A stretch of DNA of 64,000 bases from Sphingobacteriales bacterium (GTDB taxonomy: Bacteria > Bacteroidota > Bacteroidia > UKL13-3): assembly GCA_021298155.1 (NCBI GenBank), contig JAJTEN010000002.1, forward strand, positions 36,376 through 100,375, written 5' to 3'. Positions 26,283 through 35,027 of the stretch are shown here, in pieces. The number at the start of each line of letters is the position of its first letter. Within the stretch, counting starts at the first letter, position 1. The notes below the pieces were generated by a model. It saw nothing but the letters and a program-made list of their open reading frames with translations. It ran no database searches and was not told where the DNA came from. A program made the position numbers and the translations under genes.

Positions 26283-27284
26283 ATGCGCTCTTTAAAGATA
26301 TTTTTGCTCATTGTTCTTGGCGTTGCAATGGCTATCGTATTACTCTTTAATCGCCAATTTAACTCCAAAAATATAGAAGAAAAATCTGGTAGAACTGAAA
26401 CAATAACGTCTAATACATTATGGCAGGCGCCTGTTGAATCTCTATTACACAAGGAGCCTAATGCTGAAGAAATTTTATATGGTAAAGAGCTTATCAAAAA
26501 CACCTCCTTATATCTAGGTAAAAAGGGAAGTGTTAAAGCCATTAGCAATGGCATGAATTGTCAAAATTGCCATTTAGAGGCAGGAACTAAAGCCTGGGGC
26601 AATAATTATGCAGCAGTTTATAGTACTTATCCAAAATTTAGAGAACGCTCTGGCGCCATAGAAACAATCTCTAAAAGAGTAAACGACTGCATTGAACGCA
26701 GCCTAAATGGTGAAGCCTTAGATACAAACAGCAAGGAAATGCTGGCCATAATAAGTTATATCAAATGGCTCGGCTCAGGACTAAAAAAGGGTGAAAAGCC
26801 CAATGGAAGTGGTATTATAGAATTACCCTTTTTAGACCGGGAAGCCAGCCCCAAAAAAGGAAAAATTGTGTACGAATCTAAATGCCAAAGTTGTCACCAA
26901 CCCAATGGCGAAGGCATACTCAATTCCGACCAAAAGAGTTATACATTTCCACCTTTATGGGGCGCTCATAGTTATAATTCTGGTGCTGGATTATATAGGT
27001 TATCTAGGTTTGCTGGATATGTAAAAGCAAATATGCCTTTAGGTGCAAGTTATAGCGCGCCTCTACTAACAGATGAAGAAGCTTGGGATGTAGCCGCATT
27101 TGTTAATACACAGAAAAGACCGAGCAAAAATATAAATAAAGACTGGCCAAATCTTGCTGGCAAGCCAATTGATCACCCTTTCGGACCTTTTACAGATGGT
27201 TTCTCAGAAAAACAACACAAGCTTGGTCCGTTTGAACCCATTAAAATCAAAAGAGCTGAAATGAAAAAAAATAAAACAACGTGA
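26283..27284 (+). CDS. tsdA: TsdA-like dihaem cytochrome c (thiosulfate dehydrogenase)
   Basis: 333 aa, exported by an N-terminal signal or anchor (about 4-22). It has two c-type haem sites, CQNCH (93-97) and CQSCH (201-205). The stretch 'SGAIETISKRVNDCIERSLNG' is characteristic of TsdA; its Cys136 fits the cysteine that serves as an axial haem ligand in characterised TsdA enzymes (from memory of the family). TsdA interconverts thiosulfate and tetrathionate in the periplasm. Neighbouring sulfur transporters and the SoxB-like gene support this. Whether it runs as dehydrogenase or tetrathionate reductase cannot be told. Its stop overlaps the GTG start of the porin gene. Confidence 0.85.
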   Translation: MRSLKIFLLIVLGVAMAIVLLFNRQFNSKNIEEKSGRTETITSNTLWQAPVESLLHKEPNAEEILYGKELIKNTSLYLGKKGSVKAISNGMNCQNCHLEAGTKAWGNNYAAVYSTYPKFRERSGAIETISKRVNDCIERSLNGEALDTNSKEMLAIISYIKWLGSGLKKGEKPNGSGIIELPFLDREASPKKGKIVYESKCQSCHQPNGEGILNSDQKSYTFPPLWGAHSYNSGAGLYRLSRFAGYVKANMPLGASYSAPLLTDEEAWDVAAFVNTQKRPSKNINKDWPNLAGKPIDHPFGPFTDGFSEKQHKLGPFEPIKIKRAEMKKNKTT

Positions 27285-28699
27285 AAAATCTATTAATTCT
27301 CATTTCATTTTTATTAATTGGTTTCTCTAAATTAAAAGCCCAAGTTGCCCAACCATATATTCATCATACAGAGCGCGATAAGAATAAAAAAGATACAAAT
27401 ACACTGCAAGCATTCTTTAGAAATGGAGAGTTTTACGGACATGCCAGATACTACTTTATGGCAACAGATAACGACCATGATTTAAAGGATTTTTATGCCA
27501 ATGCTTTTGGAATGGGAATTGGATACGAAACTGGAAAATTTAAAGGTTTTCAAATTGGCATAAGTGGTTTTTTTATTTATAATCTATTTTCATCAGATTT
27601 CAGTATAACAGACGCAAAAACAGGAGTAGGTAGTCGATACGAACTTGGGCAATTTGATATGACAAATCCGCGAAATAAAACGGATATGGACAGATTGGAA
27701 GATTTGTATTTGAAATATTCCTCCAACAACTCATATCTTAAATTTGGGAAACAACATATTAGAAGTCCTTTTATAAACCCTCAAGATGGACGCATGCGAC
27801 CAACTTTAATAGAAGGTGCACTTTTTGAATGTAATGAAGTGAAAAACTTAAAACTAGAGGGCGGATGGATTTTTGGAATATCACCGCGCAGCACGGTGAG
27901 TTATTTTGGCATTGGCGAGTCTATGTCAATTTTCCCACCAGGGATAGGGTTAGATGGTAAGAAATCTCAATATCCAGGAAATATAAGCAGTAATGCGATT
28001 TATTTAGGCAGTGCAACCTTTCAACTTCCAATCAACGCCAAATTACAACTATTAAATCAACACATTGATCAAGTTTTAAATAGCTCTTTTGCCCAATTAA
28101 ATGGAGATTTTAAATGGAAAAAAAATAAAAATATCTTTTATGGCGCCCAATATATTCAGCAACATGCGATTGGAAATGGGGGCAATGTTAACCAAAACCT
28201 AAGTTATGTTAGAAAAGGAAATGTAGCTCGAACCTTTGGTTTTAGGTTAGGCATAGAAGAAAAAAAGAACTGGCAAATACTGCTAAATTATAATCGCATT
28301 ACGAAAGATGGAAGGTATCTCATGCCACGCGAATGGGGGAGAGATCCTTTCTTTACCTTTATGGCCAGAGAGCGGAATGAGGGGTATGCAGATGTACATG
28401 CAATAAATGTTGTAGCAAATAAAATTTTAGGCTCAAGTGGTTTTAAAATTGAAGCTGCTTATGGGCACTTTTATCTCCCAGATATAAACAATGTTGCATT
28501 AAACAAATATGCTATGCCATCCTATTTTCAAGGGAATGTAGATTTACGATATACCTTCAGAGGATTCTATAGTGGTTTAGAAGCCCAATTTTTATATGTT
28601 TATAAAGGTCAATTAGGCAATGTATACGAAAATGATAAAAATGTTATTAATAAAGTAAATATGTCTTTGTACAACTTTATATTGAATTACCATTTTTAA
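27281..28699 (+). CDS. OprD-like outer membrane porin of the sulfur cluster
   Basis: 472 aa with a GTG start overlapping the tsdA stop by 4 bases (GTGA). Signal peptide with cleavage near KLKAQV. The body is a continuous amphipathic beta pattern ('FYGHARYYFMATDND', 'SNNSYLKFGKQHIRSPFIN', 'DGRMRPTLIEG') resembling OprD-family substrate-specific porins, ending '...LYNFILNYHF' with terminal Phe. The strict coupling to tsdA suggests that it admits thiosulfate, tetrathionate or a similar anion across the outer membrane. This would be an unusual use of the family and is inferred from position only. Confidence 0.7.
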   Translation: MKNLLILISFLLIGFSKLKAQVAQPYIHHTERDKNKKDTNTLQAFFRNGEFYGHARYYFMATDNDHDLKDFYANAFGMGIGYETGKFKGFQIGISGFFIYNLFSSDFSITDAKTGVGSRYELGQFDMTNPRNKTDMDRLEDLYLKYSSNNSYLKFGKQHIRSPFINPQDGRMRPTLIEGALFECNEVKNLKLEGGWIFGISPRSTVSYFGIGESMSIFPPGIGLDGKKSQYPGNISSNAIYLGSATFQLPINAKLQLLNQHIDQVLNSSFAQLNGDFKWKKNKNIFYGAQYIQQHAIGNGGNVNQNLSYVRKGNVARTFGFRLGIEEKKNWQILLNYNRITKDGRYLMPREWGRDPFFTFMARERNEGYADVHAINVVANKILGSSGFKIEAAYGHFYLPDINNVALNKYAMPSYFQGNVDLRYTFRGFYSGLEAQFLYVYKGQLGNVYENDKNVINKVNMSLYNFILNYHF

Positions 28700-28717
28700 T
28701 GGCTAAAATTACAGATT

Positions 28718-30430
28718 ATGAATAAGGATAATAAATCGACCGAAAAAAGTAGAAGAACTTTTTTAAAAAAATTAGGGATCCTAGGCGCAGGTAGCAGCCT
28801 TTTAGCTGGCTCAGGAGAATTGGCTCAAGCTAAAACGCCACATTCATTTGAAAGCAATAAGACTAAAAATAATACGCCACAGACGGTTTCTATCATACAG
28901 TCTACCGATGTTCATTGTCAAGTGCATCCTCATGACGAATTATTCTGGGAAAATGATAAGGCAGTTTTCAGAAAAACTGGAGGATATGCACAATTAGCAA
29001 GCTATATTAAGAATCAGAGAAAAAAGAACCCAAATACCTTTTTTATAGATACAGGCGATATGTTTCAAGGGAGTGAGCTTTCAGTTAAAACTACAGGAAA
29101 AGCAATAGTACCAATATTAAATGAACTTACTTATGACCTTTACCTTCCTGGGAATTGGGAAGTGATTTATTACAAGAAAGCAATGCAAACATTATTAGGC
29201 TCACTAAATGCACCTAAAGTTTGCGCTAATATGTATCACGATTTAGGCGATGGTAAAAAGGGTGAACTTATCTTTCATCCCTATCATATTTGGCATGTAG
29301 CTGGCATTAAAATTGGTTTCCTTGGGTACACAGACCCTTTAGTTCCTTTAAGGCAATCACCTAATTACAGTAAAGGAATTATCTATACCAAACCAGAGGA
29401 AAATATAGAACATTATGTAGATGTATTGCGCAATGACGAAAAATGTGCATTTGTTATAGTACTATCACACCTAGGTTTATCGCAACAAATTGCTTTAGCT
29501 AATTCGCCAGAATGCAATGGTGTAGACTTTATATTGGGTGGTGATACCCACGAAAGAGTGCGCGTACCCATAGAATGTAAATACGCTAAAGTAGTTGAAC
29601 CTGGTGCTTTTGGCTCATTCGTAGGCAGACTAGACTTAACCGTAAACAATGGTAAAATTACTGAAGTTAATTATCACTTAGATGAAATTGATGCATCCAA
29701 AATAAAAGCTGATAAGGAAATGCTTGCTTTAATTGCCGAAAACGAAAAGCCATTTGCAGATGATATATATAAAGTTATTGGATATAGCACTGTGCCATTA
29801 TATCGCTATTTTGTAGTTGAAAATACAATAGATACACTTGTACTAGATGCATTAAAATGGCAAATGAAAGATATTGATATTGTACTTAGCAACGGATTCA
29901 GATTTTGCCCACCTAGAACTACTCCAGACCAAAGTGGAAATATTCCTATTACCAATGGTTACCTTTTTGATATGTTACCTGTAGATAGTACAGTTAGAAT
30001 TGGAAAAGTAAGCGGAAAACAAATACATGATTGGCTAGAAAAAGAATTAAACAATGTTTTTGCCAAAGATGCCTCTAAACGTTTTGGTGGTTGGGTCATT
30101 AAATTCAAAGGTATGAAAATTACTTTTAAAGCATATGAAGAAATGGGTAAACGGATTCAAAGTGTTGAAGTAGCAGGAAAGGCGCTAGAGTTAGATAGAC
30201 AGTATAGCATTTGTGCTTGCGAACGCGATGGAGATCCTTCAGACATGCTTTGCAGAATGCGCAATGTAAATGAAGCCAAAAATACGGAACATACGCTGCA
30301 TTCTGTGATGCTAAATTATTTAAAATCTAACTCACCTGTTAGTCCAATTTTACCTAATGCAGCAATCATTTTAGATGCACCACAAACTTTATTAACTCAA
30401 GTTTATGGTGTTAACTATGAATTTAAGTGA
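28718..30430 (+). CDS. Tat-exported SoxB-like / 5'-nucleotidase-family metallophosphoesterase
   Basis: 570 aa with a clear twin-arginine signal (SRRTFLKKLGILG). Calcineurin-like domain about 52-330: 'STDVHCQVHPHD', 'FIDTGDMFQGS', 'LPGNWEV', 'IVLSHLGL', 'LGGDTHERV'. C-terminal 5'-nucleotidase-type domain about 350-560. 'GNWE' lies between the GNHE of 5'-nucleotidases and the GHWE of SoxB. The GGHTH metal motif reads GGDTH, with the first His replaced by Asp. SoxB is the dimanganese thiosulfohydrolase of the Sox pathway. Here no soxXA, soxYZ or soxCD is nearby, so it may act on another sulfur conjugate or be a divergent nucleotidase. A strong terminator follows. Confidence 0.72.
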   Translation: MNKDNKSTEKSRRTFLKKLGILGAGSSLLAGSGELAQAKTPHSFESNKTKNNTPQTVSIIQSTDVHCQVHPHDELFWENDKAVFRKTGGYAQLASYIKNQRKKNPNTFFIDTGDMFQGSELSVKTTGKAIVPILNELTYDLYLPGNWEVIYYKKAMQTLLGSLNAPKVCANMYHDLGDGKKGELIFHPYHIWHVAGIKIGFLGYTDPLVPLRQSPNYSKGIIYTKPEENIEHYVDVLRNDEKCAFVIVLSHLGLSQQIALANSPECNGVDFILGGDTHERVRVPIECKYAKVVEPGAFGSFVGRLDLTVNNGKITEVNYHLDEIDASKIKADKEMLALIAENEKPFADDIYKVIGYSTVPLYRYFVVENTIDTLVLDALKWQMKDIDIVLSNGFRFCPPRTTPDQSGNIPITNGYLFDMLPVDSTVRIGKVSGKQIHDWLEKELNNVFAKDASKRFGGWVIKFKGMKITFKAYEEMGKRIQSVEVAGKALELDRQYSICACERDGDPSDMLCRMRNVNEAKNTEHTLHSVMLNYLKSNSPVSPILPNAAIILDAPQTLLTQVYGVNYEFK

Positions 30431-30452
30431 AAAAGAGGTTTCTCCATACAGT

Positions 30453-30486
30453 AAAACCCGCTCTAGACAGAGCGGGTTTTTTGTTT
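30453..30486 (+). terminator. Intrinsic terminator closing the sulfur cluster
   Basis: 12-bp perfect stem AAAACCCGCTCT / AGAGCGGGTTTT with loop AGAC, continuing into TTGTTT, 22 bases after the SoxB-like stop. It separates the cluster from the carbonic anhydrase gene. Confidence 0.92.
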
Positions 30487-30539
30487 AGGTGAAGTTTAAT
30501 AATATTGCACAACTCAAAGGAAAATTAACTTAACTCATT

Positions 30540-31187
30540 ATGAAAACTAAACCCTCAAAATCGTACGATAAACTCATTGAAAATAATAAAGAATGGGCCG
30601 CTTCAGTAGTTAAAGACGATCCTGAATTTTTTTCTCGCTTGTCTAATGTACAAAAACCCGAATTTTTATGGATTGGTTGCAGCGATAGCAGAGTTCCGGC
30701 AGATAGAATTACGGGAACCCAACCTGGAGAAATTTTTGTTCATAGAAATATTGCCAATATGGTTATTCATACCGACATGAATTTACTTGCGGTATTAGAA
30801 TATGCCGTTGATCACTTAGAAGTAAGTCATATTCTGGTTTGCGGCCATTATGGTTGCGGAGGTGTTAAGGCTGCCATGTCGCGCCACAACTTTGATTTAA
30901 TTAATAAATGGATCAGAAATATCAAAGATGTATACAGAATGCACAGAGAAACCATAGATTTTCAAACTAAACCTGAGGAGAGGCTGAATAAATTAATTGA
31001 ACTTAATGTAGAGGAACAGGTGATGAACCTTGCCAAAACAAGTATCATTCAAAAGTCTTGGAAAAATAAAAAAAGCCCCGAAATACATGGTTGGGTTTAT
31101 AGTTTAGAAGACGGACTAATTAAAGAAGTTTGCCGAATGACCTATCAAGATCATTTAGATCCATTATATGAATTTGATGATTTATAG
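30540..31187 (+). CDS. can: Beta-class carbonic anhydrase
   Basis: 215 aa cytoplasmic zinc enzyme interconverting CO2 and bicarbonate. The family signatures are complete: 'GCSDSRVPADRITG' with C47, D49 and R51, and 'VCGHYGCGGVKAAM' with H103 and C106 completing the zinc site. The length is typical for the Can/CynT type. It is separated from the sulfur cluster by a terminator and has its own 50-base leader. Bicarbonate supply could help the CarB-dependent pathway, but no direct link is shown. Confidence 0.93.
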   Translation: MKTKPSKSYDKLIENNKEWAASVVKDDPEFFSRLSNVQKPEFLWIGCSDSRVPADRITGTQPGEIFVHRNIANMVIHTDMNLLAVLEYAVDHLEVSHILVCGHYGCGGVKAAMSRHNFDLINKWIRNIKDVYRMHRETIDFQTKPEERLNKLIELNVEEQVMNLAKTSIIQKSWKNKKSPEIHGWVYSLEDGLIKEVCRMTYQDHLDPLYEFDDL

Positions 31188-31217
31188 TTAACAAAAAATC
31201 ATTTTATTTGCTAAGCT

Positions 31218-31832
31218 ATGGTATACGAAAAATTATATGCATTAATTGGCAACTTTAATGCAAATCTTATGGCAGATGAGCGAAAAGAAACGCTTCAACC
31301 TCTCATACAATATATTCAAGAAAAACAAAATAAGGGAGCACCAACGAATTTAAATTTTATTTGCACACACAATTCTCGAAGAAGTCATTTGTCTCAAATA
31401 TGGGCGCAAACCATGGCATATCATTTTGGTATAAAAAATATATATTGTTATTCTGGCGGAACCGAAGCTACTGCAATGTTTCCAAAAGTTGTAGAAACCT
31501 TGTCTGGTCAGGGATTTCAAGTGCATATGCTCTCTGAATCAGAAAACCCCATATATGCGGTAAAGTTTGCACAAAACGAACAGCCAATTATTTGCTTTTC
31601 TAAAGTATATCAACACGATTTTAATCCTAAAAATAATTTTGGTGCGGTGGTAACCTGCAATAACGCTGATGAAGCTTGCCCAATGGTTTTAGGTGCAGAA
31701 GCAAGGTTTCCTGTGAAATACAGCGACCCAAAAGCATTTGATAATACGCCACAACAAACAGAAAAATACTTGGAACGAAGCTTAGAAATTGCGCAAGAAA
31801 TGTGGTGGTTATTTTCGCATATTAACCATTAG
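31218..31832 (+). CDS. Low-molecular-weight phosphatase / arsenate reductase-like protein
   Basis: 204 aa. The phosphate-binding loop is CTHNSRRS (C49, R55), the CX5R signature of LMW tyrosine phosphatases and thioredoxin-coupled arsenate reductases. Downstream cysteines ('VVTCNNADEACPMV') lie where ArsC uses its resolving cysteines, which favours a redox or arsenate role. It is longer than ArsC (about 130 aa), with an N-terminal helical addition (about 1-40). No other ars genes are nearby. It follows the carbonic anhydrase by 30 bases and may be cotranscribed with it. Confidence 0.75.
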   Translation: MVYEKLYALIGNFNANLMADERKETLQPLIQYIQEKQNKGAPTNLNFICTHNSRRSHLSQIWAQTMAYHFGIKNIYCYSGGTEATAMFPKVVETLSGQGFQVHMLSESENPIYAVKFAQNEQPIICFSKVYQHDFNPKNNFGAVVTCNNADEACPMVLGAEARFPVKYSDPKAFDNTPQQTEKYLERSLEIAQEMWWLFSHINH

Positions 31833-31844
31833 TTATTTTAACTG

Positions 31845-31875
31845 CAGCTTAAGCTGTTTTTTTATTTTTATATCG
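31845..31875 (+). terminator. Possible terminator: CAGCTTAAGCTG palindrome with T run
   Basis: A 12-bp palindrome (4-bp stem if TTAA is the loop) followed by TTTTTTTATTTTTAT in the gap between the phosphatase gene and the convergent receptor gene. The stem is short, so confidence is low. Confidence 0.4.
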
Positions 31876-31882
31876 TCTACGG

Positions 31883-34687
31883 TTAACTTTTAGGCGATGC
31901 TTTAAACTTCCTAATATTATAGGTAAAGGTTAACATATAATATCTGTTTAATACATTGGAGCGGGTATCTTCAATATAGGTCTCCGTTACCGTTCTATTG
32001 ATATTATTGTTTTGGTTCAGTAAATCGAATACAGACAATTTTACCTCTGCCATACGCTTCATAAACTTATAGGCTATGCCTGCATTCCACAAGAAAAAGT
32101 TTTGGTTAAAATCGCTTCCTAAACCAGAAAAATTAGTATAGTTGATATCCGATTGAATTACCCAAGATGAAGTAGGCATCACATTCAATTTTACATTACT
32201 GGTATTAATAAAGAAATTACTGTTTTGGGCAGACAAAACGGTGTTTTCTACAAAGTTAATATTGCTGGTATGACTAATCGTAAAATCTACCTGCTCACTT
32301 ATATTACTGCCTATCACAATGCCTGTATTAATATTAAATGTATTGGCAAAGTTTTGCAATTGATTTACCAAACCAGGAACCTTACTGTAATTCACACCTA
32401 GGTTCATGTTAACATTGCTTTTTAAGGCCTTAACTGGAATACCATAGGTAATAAAGCTACGCGCATTTACATTGCCATTTAAGTTAACAGGGCGGGCAAT
32501 TTGAGAGCCTCTGCTCAATAACATACCATTGTCTAATACAGAATCTCGGGTAGCGGTAAATGTACTATTGGCAATATAATCATCTGTAAAAGTAACCATA
32601 GCAAAAACAAAAAAGCTTTGAGAGTTATGCCAATTATTACTTCCGTATCTGCTTAGTAAGGTCTGAGAAAACTCTTGCCTCAAATTTGGATTACCCGCAG
32701 ATAACATAACCGGGTTAGTATTGTCTATTACATTTTGTAATTGAGTTACGCCCGGATTATTGGTATTGGTTCGATAAAAAAATCTAAATGTATTGGCATT
32801 ACTAAAATTGTAAGTGAAATTAAGATTTGGCAAAAGATTTTGAAAACTCTTTTCAAAAGTTCTATTTTCTGGAAAGGTTTGTAAACTAGCAATCGTTAAG
32901 AATTGTTGAGTTACACCCGCACTAAACTTCCACTTATTTTTGTTTATATTAATGCTTACATTAGCCCTGTGCGTGGTAATCGTATTATCAAAATTATTAC
33001 TCAATAAGGTATCTATTCTACTATACGCTCCATTGGCGGTATCAAATCTATTGGTGGCGCGCTCTGCCAAGTTGTGATTGAGAATTGGATTATAACTCAA
33101 TTGTAACTGCGTGCTATCTGTAAGGTTCTCTGTATAGGTAAGATTTGCATTGTAATTATTGCTATTACTATTACTTAAACTCTGCTGCCTTAGCAGGGTA
33201 TTAACGTAACTTCCAGTTTTAACTAATGCCGTAATATCTGAAATCTGTTTGGTATCATTATTCCTTCTGTTTAAATCATGAATTAGGTTTAAACTTATTG
33301 TTCTTCCTGGCTTTTCAAACTTATATCTATACAATACATTATTATTTACATTAAACCCTGTATTAATAGGTTTCTTATAGGTAGAGTTACTATTTAAAAG
33401 GGTATCATTTACTGTATTTAATGCCAATTGGTTACTCGTATTTTCATTGCTTTGAAAACTAAATTTTGGCGTGTAAATAATAGCATGTGAAGAATCAAAA
33501 GTATGTTCTAATCTTAGGTTAAACCTATTGTTGTAATTATTAGTCTCACTTCCTGTGCTATCCACATAAAACTGTTTTGTTTCTTGGTCTATTAAATACG
33601 TTCTATTCGATAGCTGATTAGTAATAGTACTGCTATTGTTAAAAAAATAACTACCACTCACATTGGTTTTAATTCCCCATTTATCAGAATAATTTAATCC
33701 AATAGACTGGGTAGTACTTACCCCATTTTGCTGCCCCACCATAAAATCACTCATGGGTCCACCCATGCCACCACCACCTCTTGGTCCACCTCTACCACCC
33801 ATTGGCATTCTTCCGGCACTACCCGAACCACCAAATAAATCCTGCATCGAAAAATTTTGTTGATTTACATTATTCGATAAACCCAATACAGTAATTCTTC
33901 TATCACCCTTAAAAAAATTCATATTACCACCTGCTTGGTACCTATCATTGGTTCCATAGCCTGCATACAACTTACCAAAAGTTCCGTTATTTCTACCCGA
34001 TTTAGTTGTAATATTCATGGTTTTATCTGTATTCCCATCATTAAAACCAGTAAACTGAGCCTGATCGCTTGCCCTATTAAAAATCTGCACCTTATCAATT
34101 ATTTCGGCCGGTAAATTTTTGAGCGCCATATTGGCATCGTCGCCAAAAAACTCTTTGCCATCTACCAATATTTTCTTTACATCTTCCCCTTGTGCTTTTA
34201 CTGTTCCATTTTCAATGGTAATTCCTGGCATTTTTTTCACTAAATCTTCTGCCGTGGCATCTTGGTTTACCTTATAGGCAGCCGCATTAATACTGGTAGT
34301 ATCCCCTTTTTGCTCTACCCTAATTTGCGTGGCTTCAATCTTTAATTCTTCTAAGGCATTGGTGTTTTTCTCTAATACCACCGCACCCATATATCGGTCT
34401 GAACCAACTATCACCTGCTGGGTTTTTGTTTTAAGTCCAACATAGCTAAAACTTATCTGATAGGTATCTGCGGGAAGCCTCTTTACTTGGAAAAAACCTT
34501 TTTCATCACTGGCCGAACCAGCTAGTATTTTTCCATCTTTTTTAACAGCTATACTAGCCCCAATAATTGGTTGAAGATTCTCTTTCTCAAAAACTTTTCC
34601 TGAAAGGTCAAAAGTTTGGGCCGAACCCAAATAGGGTAGAAAAAGGAATAAGCCAATGGCAAAAGAAAATATCGTTTTCAAATTCAT
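31883..34687 (-). CDS. TonB-dependent receptor-like outer membrane protein (CarboxypepD_reg + plug + barrel)
   Basis: 934 aa. Signal peptide with cleavage near GSAQTF. Carboxypeptidase-regulatory-like domain about 27-112 ('LSGKVFEKENLQPIIGASIAVKK'). TonB plug-like region about 125-230 ('ATAEDLVKKMPGITIENGTV', 'KKILVDGKEFFGDDA'). Large barrel of the outer membrane beta-barrel family 3 type to the end. A Gly/Arg/Met/Pro-rich insertion (about 285-315) sits in an early loop. Such proteins are common, usually orphan, receptors in Bacteroidota; ligand unknown. It is a single gene with no SusD partner. A possible promoter lies within the 340-base gap shared with the TPP riboswitch. Confidence 0.8.
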   Translation of the reverse strand: MNLKTIFSFAIGLFLFLPYLGSAQTFDLSGKVFEKENLQPIIGASIAVKKDGKILAGSASDEKGFFQVKRLPADTYQISFSYVGLKTKTQQVIVGSDRYMGAVVLEKNTNALEELKIEATQIRVEQKGDTTSINAAAYKVNQDATAEDLVKKMPGITIENGTVKAQGEDVKKILVDGKEFFGDDANMALKNLPAEIIDKVQIFNRASDQAQFTGFNDGNTDKTMNITTKSGRNNGTFGKLYAGYGTNDRYQAGGNMNFFKGDRRITVLGLSNNVNQQNFSMQDLFGGSGSAGRMPMGGRGGPRGGGGMGGPMSDFMVGQQNGVSTTQSIGLNYSDKWGIKTNVSGSYFFNNSSTITNQLSNRTYLIDQETKQFYVDSTGSETNNYNNRFNLRLEHTFDSSHAIIYTPKFSFQSNENTSNQLALNTVNDTLLNSNSTYKKPINTGFNVNNNVLYRYKFEKPGRTISLNLIHDLNRRNNDTKQISDITALVKTGSYVNTLLRQQSLSNSNSNNYNANLTYTENLTDSTQLQLSYNPILNHNLAERATNRFDTANGAYSRIDTLLSNNFDNTITTHRANVSININKNKWKFSAGVTQQFLTIASLQTFPENRTFEKSFQNLLPNLNFTYNFSNANTFRFFYRTNTNNPGVTQLQNVIDNTNPVMLSAGNPNLRQEFSQTLLSRYGSNNWHNSQSFFVFAMVTFTDDYIANSTFTATRDSVLDNGMLLSRGSQIARPVNLNGNVNARSFITYGIPVKALKSNVNMNLGVNYSKVPGLVNQLQNFANTFNINTGIVIGSNISEQVDFTISHTSNINFVENTVLSAQNSNFFINTSNVKLNVMPTSSWVIQSDINYTNFSGLGSDFNQNFFLWNAGIAYKFMKRMAEVKLSVFDLLNQNNNINRTVTETYIEDTRSNVLNRYYMLTFTYNIRKFKASPKS

Positions 34688-34763
34688 GTAAATAAATAGC
34701 GTTCAAAGGTGCAATTTGTTTCGATGATTTCTATACAAAAAGGTTTAAGGATGAAATTTGACC

Positions 34764-34792
34764 TTGCATTTCAAAAAACTTCTTTAAGTTTG
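34764..34792 (+). promoter_or_regulatory. Promoter for the TPP-controlled transcript
   Basis: TTG (34764-34766), an 18-base spacer, then TAAGTTTG (34785-34792), which fits the Bacteroidota -33 TTG / -7 TAnnTTTG pattern. Transcription would begin at about 34798, exactly where the riboswitch P1 stem starts. Confidence 0.6.
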
Positions 34793-34797
34793 CAATG

Positions 34798-34886
34798 TCT
34801 TTAGGGGTGCCTACTTTGTAAAAACAAAGAAAGCTGAGATCAAACCCTCGGAACCTGAACAGGATAATGCCTGCGAAGGAAAAAGA
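34798..34886 (+). ncRNA. TPP (thiamin pyrophosphate) riboswitch
   Basis: All THI-element hallmarks are visible in order: P1 left arm TCTTT, GGGGTGCC, a P3a hairpin CTTTGT-AAAA-ACAAAG, CTGAGATC, ACCCTCGGAACCTGAACAGGATAATGCCTGCGAAGG and the closing P1 arm AAAGA. It lies 140 bases upstream of a TonB-dependent receptor and is followed by a hairpin with a T tract, so TPP binding probably turns the receptor off by premature termination. Confidence 0.93.
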
Positions 34887-34978
34887 AAGCTACTTTAGCT
34901 AAACAGCGCTGTCACTTTACAAAGGGCTTTAGTAGCACATTTTTGGGTGTATGCCTTTCCGGGTAAAACAACATTGAT

Positions 34979-35010
34979 CAACAAGCCACCTCTGCTTGTT
35001 GTTTTTGTTT
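34979..35010 (+). terminator. Riboswitch-associated hairpin/terminator before the receptor ATG
   Basis: 8-bp stem CAACAAGC / GCTTGTTG with a 7-base loop, then TTTTTGTTT, 17 bases before the ATG. It is well placed as the TPP-dependent attenuator of the receptor gene. An alternative antiterminator pairing was not worked out. Confidence 0.7.
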
Positions 35011-35027
35011 AACATTATCCGAAAAAA

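Noticed and set aside
33760-33850. GC-rich Gly/Arg-coding tract in the TonB receptor as an inserted element
   Set aside because: In frame and without flanking repeats; such Gly-rich loops are common in this receptor family.
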